Below, piece after piece: positions 53,312-61,406 of a stretch of 64,000 nt of DNA; position 1 is the first letter of the stretch; every line of letters starts with the position of its first letter. The notes under the pieces were generated by a model. That model ran no database searches. It saw only the letters and a program-made list of their open reading frames with translations, and was not told where the DNA came from. Made by a program: the position numbers and the translations under genes. This DNA is from SAR92 clade bacterium H231 (GTDB lineage: Bacteria > Pseudomonadota > Gammaproteobacteria > Pseudomonadales > Porticoccaceae): positions 372,001 to 436,000 of the forward strand of contig JAOALC010000002.1 in assembly GCA_025153775.1 (NCBI GenBank), given 5' to 3'.

Positions 53312-54202
53312 ATGCGAAATAATCTTAAACAGCTGCTGGCCAGCTATGGCGAGCAGGTTGACAGTCAACTAGAGCAAATACTGCCTGTTGCCAATGGTCC
53401 GGCAGAGGCCCTTTTTGCGGCCATGCGCTACTCTGTATTTAATGGCGGAAAACGCCTGCGCCCGGCGCTGTGTTTTGCTGCAGCTGAGGCTGTTGCCGCA
53501 AGTGATGACAACACCGCCAGAGTGGCAGCTGCACTGGAAATGATCCATGCCTATTCGCTGATTCACGATGACCTGCCCGCTATGGACAACGATGATCTGC
53601 GCCGCGGCAAACCCACCTGCCATATTCAGTTTGATGAGGCCACGGCAATTTTGGCCGGCGATGGTTTGCAGTCGCTGGCATTTCAGCAGCTGACCGAACT
53701 TAGGAATATTTCTGCTGAGCTAGTGGTGAAATTACTGTCTATGCTGGCTACCTACAGTGGCTGCAGTGGCATGGTGACCGGGCAGGCCATAGACCTGGCA
53801 GCAACAGGCCAGAGCCTAAACCTTGAGCAGTTAAAAACTATGCACAGGCATAAAACTGGCGCCCTGATAGAGGCCTCGGTATTAATGGGCGCCATAACAA
53901 CAGCCAAGGCCAGCGAGCAGCAGTTAGCTGTGTTAAAGAAATTTGCCAGCGATATTGGGCTGGCCTTTCAGATTCAGGACGATATTATCGATGTCGAGAG
54001 CTCGACAGAGCAGCTGGGCAAACAACAGGGAGCCGATGCACTAAATCAAAAATCCACCTATACCTCTATTATGGGGCTGGAAGAGGCACGCACCGAGGCA
54101 GCCAGCCTGTATCAGCAGAGCATGGCCAGCCTGGATCTGTTTGGCGAGCGCGCCGACTCGCTGCGACAGCTAGCCAGTTTTATTGTTAATCGGGCTTATT
54201 AA
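53312..54202 (+). CDS. ispA: Farnesyl diphosphate synthase
   Basis: A 296-residue trans-prenyltransferase that condenses IPP with DMAPP and GPP to farnesyl diphosphate in the cytoplasm. The first aspartate-rich motif is DDLPAMDNDDLRRG and the second is DDIID, with GGKRLRPAL upstream. It is second in the xseB-ispA-dxs operon, making the isoprenoid pathway enzymes co-transcribed. Confidence 0.96.
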   Translation: MRNNLKQLLASYGEQVDSQLEQILPVANGPAEALFAAMRYSVFNGGKRLRPALCFAAAEAVAASDDNTARVAAALEMIHAYSLIHDDLPAMDNDDLRRGKPTCHIQFDEATAILAGDGLQSLAFQQLTELRNISAELVVKLLSMLATYSGCSGMVTGQAIDLAATGQSLNLEQLKTMHRHKTGALIEASVLMGAITTAKASEQQLAVLKKFASDIGLAFQIQDDIIDVESSTEQLGKQQGADALNQKSTYTSIMGLEEARTEAASLYQQSMASLDLFGERADSLRQLASFIVNRAY

Positions 54203-54250
54203 CCGGGTTAATTGGTGTAATATCCCCTTTCAATAAAAGATACAGTTGCT

Positions 54251-56185
54251 ATGTCAGAAACATTTACAGAAATTCCTCTCAGCCGACCAGATACGCCGCT
54301 ATTGGATCGCGTTAACGCGCCCGCAGATCTGCGTCATTTTGGAGAGGATGAGCTGCTGCAGCTAACTGATGAACTGCGCGCCTTTATGTTGTTCTGTGTG
54401 GGCAAGACCGGTGGTCACTTTGGTGCTGGGCTGGGTGTGGCCGAGTTGACCGTTGCCCTGCACTATGTTTTTGATACCCCCAATGACCGCCTGGTGTGGG
54501 ATGTGGGCCATCAGACCTATCCCCACAAAATATTGACCGGCCGCCGCGAGCAGATGCTGAGTATCCGCCAGAAAGACGGCCTTTCTGGTTTTCCCAAGCG
54601 CTCGGAAAGTGAGTACGACACCTTTGGCGTTGGCCATTCAAGCACCTCCATCAGTGCGGCTCTGGGCATGGCTATGGCCTCACATCAACTGGGTGAAGAG
54701 CGTCGAACCGTCGCTGTAATGGGTGATGGCGCCATGACTGCTGGCATGGCCTTTGAGGCTATTAATCACGCGGCCCATGTGGATAAAAATCTGCTGGTAG
54801 TTCTCAACGACAATCAGATGTCGATCTCACGCAACTCTGGTGGCCTATCCACCTATTTTGCCAAGCTCTGGTCGAGCAAGTTCTACACCAATCTCCGCGA
54901 GAGCGGCAAAAAAGCACTGCGATCTCTGCCCCATGCCAAGAACTTCGTACGCCGCACGGAAGAATATATGAAGAGCATGGTGTCGCCGGCTACCATTTTT
55001 GAGGAGCTGGGGTTTTACTATATTGGCCTGATCGATGGTCACGACCTGCCCATGCTGGTGGAGATCTTAAATAAAATTAAAGATATAGACGGGCCTGTGC
55101 TGCTGCATATTATTACTCACAAGGGCAAGGGCTTTGCGCCGGCAGAAAACGACCCAGTTGGCTACCATGCCCTGAATAAAATTGAGCCCAAACCGCCAGT
55201 GCAAACTGCGGTCTCTCAGGCCAGCAATCAAACCAAACCGGCCAAACCCAAGTACCAAAAGGTGTTTGGTGACTGGCTCTGCGATATGGCAGAAAAAGAC
55301 CAGCGGCTGGTGGGTATTACCCCTGCTATGTGCGATGGCTCTGGAATGAATGATTTTGCTGAGCGCTTCCCGGATCGCTTTGAAGATGTGGCTATTGCCG
55401 AACAGCATGCGGTCACTCTCGCGGCTGGTATGGCCTGCGAAGGAGCCAAGCCAGTGGTGGCTATTTATTCCACCTTTTTACAGCGCGGCTACGACCAGCT
55501 GGTGCACGATGTGGCTCTGCAAAACCTGGATGTGCTGTTTGCCCTTGATCGCGCTGGTATGGTGGGCGAAGACGGTGCCACCCATGCGGGTGCCTATGAT
55601 ATTAGCTATCTGCGCTGCATTCCCAATATGCTGGTGATAACACCCTCCGATGAGAACGAGACCCGCCAGCTTCTGTATACCGGCTTTATCCATCAGGGTC
55701 CTGCCGCCGTCAGATACCCCCGGGGTACTGGCCCTGGCGCAGTGATTGAAAAAACCATGACTGCATTGCCTCTGGGCAAAGGGGTTATGCGTCGCAGCGG
55801 TGCTCAGGTGGCAATACTTAATTTTGGTACCAGATTGGCCGATGCGTTGACTGTGGCCGACAGCCTAAATGCCAGCGTTGCTGATATGCGTTTTGTAAAA
55901 CCCATAGACGAAGAATTAATCAATCAGCTGGCCGCTGATCACCAGCTGCTGGTCACTGTGGAAGAAAATAGCATTGCCGGTGGCGCCGGCGCCGCTGTCA
56001 GTGAATATCTAGCTCAGCAGGGCATTGTGATGCCAGTGCTGCATCTGGGTCTGCCCGACCAATTTATTGATCATGGCAGCCATCCGCAGCAACTGGCTGC
56101 TACTGGTCTTGACAGTGCTGGGATGCTGCAGGCCATTGAGCAGCGACTGGCTTTACTTCAACTGCCAAGCCGTGCCGTTAAATAA
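54251..56185 (+). CDS. dxs: 1-deoxy-D-xylulose-5-phosphate synthase
   Basis: A 644-residue thiamine-diphosphate enzyme, of usual length, that makes DXP from pyruvate and glyceraldehyde-3-phosphate as the first step of the MEP isoprenoid pathway. The TPP site runs from [13 protein letters not shown] to [17 protein letters not shown] is near residue 125, and the conserved [11 protein letters not shown] glutamate is in the second domain. It is the last of the three-gene cluster with a 48-bp gap after ispA. Confidence 0.97.
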   Translation: MSETFTEIPLSRPDTPLLDRVNAPADLRHFGEDELLQLTDELRAFMLFCVGKTGGHFGAGLGVAELTVALHYVFDTPNDRLVWDVGHQTYPHKILTGRREQMLSIRQKDGLSGFPKRSESEYDTFGVGHSSTSISAALGMAMASHQLGEERRTVAVMGDGAMTAGMAFEAINHAAHVDKNLLVVLNDNQMSISRNSGGLSTYFAKLWSSKFYTNLRESGKKALRSLPHAKNFVRRTEEYMKSMVSPATIFEELGFYYIGLIDGHDLPMLVEILNKIKDIDGPVLLHIITHKGKGFAPAENDPVGYHALNKIEPKPPVQTAVSQASNQTKPAKPKYQKVFGDWLCDMAEKDQRLVGITPAMCDGSGMNDFAERFPDRFEDVAIAEQHAVTLAAGMACEGAKPVVAIYSTFLQRGYDQLVHDVALQNLDVLFALDRAGMVGEDGATHAGAYDISYLRCIPNMLVITPSDENETRQLLYTGFIHQGPAAVRYPRGTGPGAVIEKTMTALPLGKGVMRRSGAQVAILNFGTRLADALTVADSLNASVADMRFVKPIDEELINQLAADHQLLVTVEENSIAGGAGAAVSEYLAQQGIVMPVLHLGLPDQFIDHGSHPQQLAATGLDSAGMLQAIEQRLALLQLPSRAVK

Positions 56186-56211
56186 AAATTAGAGCAATAA
56201 GAGGCCTTAAG

Positions 56212-56841
56212 ATGAAATTTTATGATTGCGCAACAGCCCCCAGTCCAAGACGTGTACGCATACTTATGGCTGAGAAAGGCATTGAGATAGAGACCGTTCA
56301 GGTCGATCTAATGAACGGCGAGCAGATGTCGGAGGCGTTTCGCAAAATTAACCCTCTGGGCGAGGTGCCGGTTCTCGAGTTAGACGACGGCACCAGTCTC
56401 ACCCAGGTTATGGCTATCTGTCGCTACCTTGAAGAAATTTATCCAGATATACCATTGTTTGGCCGCGATCCTGTGGAGCGCGCCAGGGTAGATTCTATCA
56501 ATGACCAGCTGCAGGCCAATGGTATGGTTGCAGTGATGGAAGCGTTTAGAAATGCGACGCCGGGCTTTGTTAATCGAGCCATGCCAGGCCCCCATAACTA
56601 TGAGCAAATTCCCGCTCTATCTGAGCGCGGCAAGCTGCGACTAGATAATTTTTTCTCTGACCTTGAAGCCCATCTGGCGAACAATCAATATATGGTGGAC
56701 GACTATTTCTCGGTCGCCGATATTACCGCCTTCGCCGCAGTCGAATTTGCCCGCTGGGTTAAGAAGAGCGTGCCCGAGGAATACAGCAATCTGCTGCGCT
56801 GGTATCAGCAGGTTAAGCAGCGCCCAAGCACAGCAGCCTAG
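56212..56841 (+). CDS. Glutathione S-transferase-like protein
   Basis: A 209-residue protein with an N-terminal thioredoxin fold (KFYDCATAPSPRRVRILMAEKG, then NPLGEVPVLELDDG with the cis-proline) and an all-helical C-domain. SPRR replaces the usual active-site serine/cysteine context, so the reaction is uncertain. It follows dxs by 26 bp on the same strand and may be read through from it. Confidence 0.88.
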   Translation: MKFYDCATAPSPRRVRILMAEKGIEIETVQVDLMNGEQMSEAFRKINPLGEVPVLELDDGTSLTQVMAICRYLEEIYPDIPLFGRDPVERARVDSINDQLQANGMVAVMEAFRNATPGFVNRAMPGPHNYEQIPALSERGKLRLDNFFSDLEAHLANNQYMVDDYFSVADITAFAAVEFARWVKKSVPEEYSNLLRWYQQVKQRPSTAA

Positions 56842-56867
56842 GCGCTCTATTTCACTCCGCTAACTGC

Positions 56868-59800
56868 CTACTGGCTGCCCTTGGTCAGGGTAAATGCCTG
56901 AGGCGCCGCCATCAGCGTATGTCCATCGCTGAAACTCACCGCTAGTTCCTGATTGGTGAAGTTATAGACCACATAGCTGGTCACCCCATCTTTTACAAAG
57001 GCCAGTGCCCCCGGATAATCCGAGGTCAGTGCGCCTGTACCTGTCTGTAACTGCCCCAGGGCACTGAAGGTATGTATCCAGTGGTAGGTATGGGCTTTGG
57101 TTTCACCTGCCTCTGGAGTGTAGCTTGCCGCGCTGTTGTAATCTGCGATGGCCGCATCCGCATCCACCATAGCCCAGAGGTTCCACCAGAGATCCCGCCA
57201 CTGATCATCCACCAGACCAGATGGCTTGTTGTTGGATGACTCGCTGAGCCCCAGTGCCACATAGTCTTCCATATAGTCCGCATACTGACTCACATGCAGT
57301 ATCAATGGACTTGAGGGCAGCCCCTGAATACCCAAAATATGCGCATAGGCAGCACTAAACCAGGTGGAGAACACGGCACCATCGCCCCAGATAATCGAGG
57401 TGGTGATTTTGTTGTAGCTGGCCGGAAAGTTGTCGGCGTCGGCACTGACATTGTTGTAGCCATCAATATTATTCCAGTACTCCCAATAGGCCGCAGAGGT
57501 GGAGGCGTGCAGATACATGCCTTTTTCCACCAGTGCATTATTGCCCGTGGTCAGCCCGTACAAAATAATAGCTCCATAGGCAGTAGCGGCCTCAGAGGTA
57601 GATTCATTGTTGTTGCCGCGGGTGAAGTTAACTCGTCCGTCAGCCCAGGAGAAACCATTGGCCGGGTCAAAGTTGCGCATTGCCGGGAATAACTCGTCAT
57701 TGTCGTCTGCGGCATAATCGCGGATCAGCAATTCAATCATGGGGCCGAACTGATCATCACCACACCAGGCTGCATCCACTCGGCAGATTTCCGCTGCGGC
57801 GCGCACAAAGTAGCCATAGTGGAAATGGTGGTCGGCAAGGCGTTGATGAGAGCCAAATGACTCCTCAAAGCCCAGCAAGGTATTCCAGGTTGAGTCGTAG
57901 GAAAAATATTTATTGCTGTCCAGCGCGCCTGAGGTATCAGCGGTAAACCAGTCGGCTAGCTCAGCCTTCAGCCAGTCAATCAACATGGCCTGTTCTGCAT
58001 CCATACCTATGGAGTCAGCAATAGCGGCCAACTCTGCTACCTTGCCGTAATTCTTGCCCGCCCAGTAAGTATCTGTGCGTTTATTCCAGGCAGCTGATCC
58101 CTGATCAATAAACTCAGTGACCAGATTTTCTAATGTTGCCTGATCAAATGTGTCAGCAATAGAGGGCATGGTTGGCAGCACACCCACAAAGGGCAGAGCA
58201 TAATTAAAGCTGTCAGTCTGACTAAATTTGATCATGCCTCTGGCGCTGCGTACCTTGTAGTCGGAGGCTTGCTGGGAGCTGTTTTTCCAGTGCAGCGGCA
58301 ACATACCCACCACAGTGTCCACCGCTGAACCCTGAGCATTGAGGTAGCTGTGAGTAACAGTGACCTGATTGTTGCTACGGTCAACGCTGTAATCAATATT
58401 TACAGCGGCAACCAGATTGCGCGCCCGGGCCTCAAAGAAACTAATCATTGCACTGCTGGCGTTACCTGAACCTGTGGCAGGTAGATAGGCCAGGGTAAAT
58501 TCTTTGGCCTCATTGCTGACTGTGATTTCATTGCTGCTGCTATTGGCGAAGCTGGTGCTGCCCTCTCCGGTGATCAGGAAGTTATTGAGATTGCCCGCCA
58601 CGCTGGTCCAGACACCCAGACTATTGCCCTGGTTGTAGAAAATACCTTTCTCGCCACCGTCTTCGCGCAGAGTGCGCAATACCAGGTCACCCTTATAGGC
58701 CTTAAAGTAAGCATAGGGGGAGCCATGCACAAAGGTGGCTTCCATAATGTCGGCGTCGCCAGCCTTCCACATAACGGTGACCGAGCCATCGCTATGGTCC
58801 TTGAGATAGGCATTTAAGTTACTGTGATCTGTGTTGCCCACAGCAATACCGTCATATACCTCCACAAAGGGATCTGGAATCTGATACATAAAGCCGTCGC
58901 TGTATGGCCCTAGACCGCCCGGAATACTTAGCAGCCGCACACCTTTCTCGGTGACGCGCGCGATAAACGGGTCTGGCGTGATATAGGCGGCCTGGTCTGC
59001 ATTGCCGGTTTGCATCTCACCCAGGAAGGGGATTGAGCCCCACCATTTATGGGTAGGCGTAGGTTTTTCCTGCGCCGGGCCAGTCAACTGAGGCGACAGT
59101 GGCGTTGGCGTACCCTGGGGGATATTGGTATCTGTATTGCAGCCGTCAATACCAGGCTCTACTACACCAGCATTGTAAATCCAGTTGCCAAAATCATAGA
59201 CACAGCGATAGCTATTGGGGTTGATGCCATCGGCCACATTACCCGCACCATAGGCGGTCACAGAGTATGAGCTGGGGTTTTGGGGGTCTACACCACTGCC
59301 TACTGCGGGCTGCTCAGCGCCGTCGGCCAGGCCAGAAAAACGTACATTATCGATTAAATACTGAACACCCGGGCTAGTGCCAAATGCCGGGAAAAACACC
59401 AGCGGCGCAGTCACGCTGGCCAAGTTTAGGTCGCCGCTGGCGGTGAGGGCCGACATAGGAATGCTGATCGATTCCCAGTTTCCGTTGGCGACAATCTGTG
59501 ACACCGCAATTTCACCTGAGGTGCGGTCTGGAGTGGTTTCTAACTTGATATAAAAGCCGGCAGACAGGCCATCGGCCCCTTTATTGACCACTTTGATATC
59601 AAACTTTAGCGACCCATTGCTGTAGTCGCTCAGATCCACCGCCGAACCTGGGCCCACCACTATGCCCGCATGTCCGGCGCTGTCGGTATAACTGACTTGC
59701 AGCACATCGCCTTTGTCAGAGTCCGAAACAGTCTGCCAATCAATACTTTTGCAATCCTCTGTGCCAGCCTGCTCGTCTGTGCAGTCACCGTACGAATTGA

Positions 59801-61214
59801 GCTCATCAAAGGCTGAAAACTTCAGGTTACCACCCCAGATATCGGCAACTACAGCATCGACCAGAATAGGGGTATCGCCCTCAGCAATAACACTGGTCTC
59901 TCCATCAGTCTCTCCATTAGTCTCTCCGCCAGCATTATTGTTAGGCGTTACCTGAGAGAGATATATCTGGTTATCAGAGAAAAGACTGTCCAGGCTGGTC
60001 TCAGCAGCAAACTGGATTAGACTGGTTACTGACTCAACCAGATCAGCCACTGACGCCAGCAACTGGGTCTGAGTGGTCTGAATAAACTCAATGGCGGCTG
60101 CGGAAGTGGGGTCTACGGTCTCGCCGCCTAGCAATTCATTGATATCCGCCATAGTATCGGCCACAGCTGCAACTAGCAGCACCGACAGCGAGTCCAAATC
60201 TGGCAGCGATCTATTGATAATCTCAATCAGCTGGCTTGTGGATTCAAGATTTATAGTCCCAGTGCTGCTAATCTGCGTCGCGATGGCTGCGGCTGCATCT
60301 TCGGCTAGGCTCGGCAGCTCTGCTGCCAATCGATCTTCATCAAGGGTCTGGATGGTAGTCATCACCAGCGCTATCTGCTGGTTGAGGCGCTGCAGTCGCA
60401 GGCCATTATCATTCTTAGCCTCGGCCAGGGCCCAAATATCCATGGCCAGAAACTCATCTACTGTGCCTTCAATGCCCAGCGCGGTTAAAATTGCTGCCTT
60501 GGCTTGATCGCTGTCTGCCCCCGCAATCACCGAACTGATCGGCGAGATAACTGCCGTACTGGCCAGATCTGCAGGCAGATCTGCTATCAGTGCCAGCTGG
60601 CTGAGCACAGTATTAGTGCTGATATCTGTGCCACCCAGGGCTACCAGACGAGCAAGGCCCTGGTCCACAGGTTCGGGCAGCATAAAATAGCCCTGACTAT
60701 CGGTCTGGGCTGTGGGCTCATCTGAGTCGGCCTGCAGATTATTATTGAGGTCAATAAACACCTTACTATCTGAGAGGGGGCCATCGACAACACGCCCCTC
60801 CACCGCATTGGTCACTGTCACCACCATGCTCTGGCTATCTGTGGCTCCCTGGCTATCGGCCAGTTGCACTGTGAGTTGGTAGCTGTTGTTGGCGCCTGTA
60901 TCAGTGGGCGCTTCGAAATCTGGCACGGCAATAAAACTAATACTGCCAGTAGAGGAAATCTCGAACAGCGCCCTGTCATCCCCGCCCGACAGGCTGTAAC
61001 TCAGGCTGCTATTCTCAGGATCTGAACCACTGGCCGTAGCTATATCCCTGGTCCCCTCGAGTACGGAGACCTCTGCATCAACCACCAGAGCTGGAGGCTG
61101 ATTGGTTGCCACTGGTGGTGATACTGGTGAGCTGCTTCCGCCACCGCCGCCTCCACAGGCTGACAATAGCGACAGGCAGGCGGCAAGAGAAATCAGGTGT
61201 GTGACAGTGCGCAT
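56868..61214 (-). CDS. Multidomain lipoprotein with GH81 endo-beta-1,3-glucanase domain
   Basis: A protein of about 1448 residues from the ATG at 61214. A lipoprotein signal with lipobox LSAC and a following run of glycines anchors it in a membrane; an extension to 61325 lacks support. Next comes a cadherin-like domain (SGSDPENSSLSYSLSGGDD), then a long helical region and a short Gly-Glu-Thr repeat linker. After that lies a beta-sandwich carbohydrate-binding-type domain (about 450-640) and the GH81 catalytic domain from about residue 660. Active-site landmarks are DHHFHYGYF near 1130 and NNESTSEA near 1203, with the catalytic glutamates. It would cut laminarin or similar beta-1,3-glucans at the cell surface, a common algal-polysaccharide trait in marine bacteria. 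It is convergent with the GST-like gene. Confidence 0.9.
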   Translation of the reverse strand: MRTVTHLISLAACLSLLSACGGGGGGSSSPVSPPVATNQPPALVVDAEVSVLEGTRDIATASGSDPENSSLSYSLSGGDDRALFEISSTGSISFIAVPDFEAPTDTGANNSYQLTVQLADSQGATDSQSMVVTVTNAVEGRVVDGPLSDSKVFIDLNNNLQADSDEPTAQTDSQGYFMLPEPVDQGLARLVALGGTDISTNTVLSQLALIADLPADLASTAVISPISSVIAGADSDQAKAAILTALGIEGTVDEFLAMDIWALAEAKNDNGLRLQRLNQQIALVMTTIQTLDEDRLAAELPSLAEDAAAAIATQISSTGTINLESTSQLIEIINRSLPDLDSLSVLLVAAVADTMADINELLGGETVDPTSAAAIEFIQTTQTQLLASVADLVESVTSLIQFAAETSLDSLFSDNQIYLSQVTPNNNAGGETNGETDGETSVIAEGDTPILVDAVVADIWGGNLKFSAFDELNSYGDCTDEQAGTEDCKSIDWQTVSDSDKGDVLQVSYTDSAGHAGIVVGPGSAVDLSDYSNGSLKFDIKVVNKGADGLSAGFYIKLETTPDRTSGEIAVSQIVANGNWESISIPMSALTASGDLNLASVTAPLVFFPAFGTSPGVQYLIDNVRFSGLADGAEQPAVGSGVDPQNPSSYSVTAYGAGNVADGINPNSYRCVYDFGNWIYNAGVVEPGIDGCNTDTNIPQGTPTPLSPQLTGPAQEKPTPTHKWWGSIPFLGEMQTGNADQAAYITPDPFIARVTEKGVRLLSIPGGLGPYSDGFMYQIPDPFVEVYDGIAVGNTDHSNLNAYLKDHSDGSVTVMWKAGDADIMEATFVHGSPYAYFKAYKGDLVLRTLREDGGEKGIFYNQGNSLGVWTSVAGNLNNFLITGEGSTSFANSSSNEITVSNEAKEFTLAYLPATGSGNASSAMISFFEARARNLVAAVNIDYSVDRSNNQVTVTHSYLNAQGSAVDTVVGMLPLHWKNSSQQASDYKVRSARGMIKFSQTDSFNYALPFVGVLPTMPSIADTFDQATLENLVTEFIDQGSAAWNKRTDTYWAGKNYGKVAELAAIADSIGMDAEQAMLIDWLKAELADWFTADTSGALDSNKYFSYDSTWNTLLGFEESFGSHQRLADHHFHYGYFVRAAAEICRVDAAWCGDDQFGPMIELLIRDYAADDNDELFPAMRNFDPANGFSWADGRVNFTRGNNNESTSEAATAYGAIILYGLTTGNNALVEKGMYLHASTSAAYWEYWNNIDGYNNVSADADNFPASYNKITTSIIWGDGAVFSTWFSAAYAHILGIQGLPSSPLILHVSQYADYMEDYVALGLSESSNNKPSGLVDDQWRDLWWNLWAMVDADAAIADYNSAASYTPEAGETKAHTYHWIHTFSALGQLQTGTGALTSDYPGALAFVKDGVTSYVVYNFTNQELAVSFSDGHTLMAAPQAFTLTKGSQ

Positions 61215-61356
61215 AGGGAGTTTCCGTCTGATGTAATTGTTGTTTTTACGAATGCGCTGAGTTAATCGCATTTTGAGGAGGTTAGCTACCGAAAATCGAT
61301 AAAACAACAGGATCCGCGCGATCAAAGGGGTATTCTATTCGGTATTGATTAGAATA

Positions 61357-61384
61357 AAAAAAGGCTCCTAGGTAGGAGCCTTTT
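61357..61384 (-). terminator. Intrinsic terminator after the repeat protein gene
   Basis: AAAAGGCTCCTA and TAGGAGCCTTTT form a 12-bp stem followed on the minus strand by additional T residues. It lies 23 bases after the stop of the repeat protein gene. Confidence 0.92.
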
Positions 61385-61406
61385 AGTCTTTCAATTGCAG
61401 ACTTGC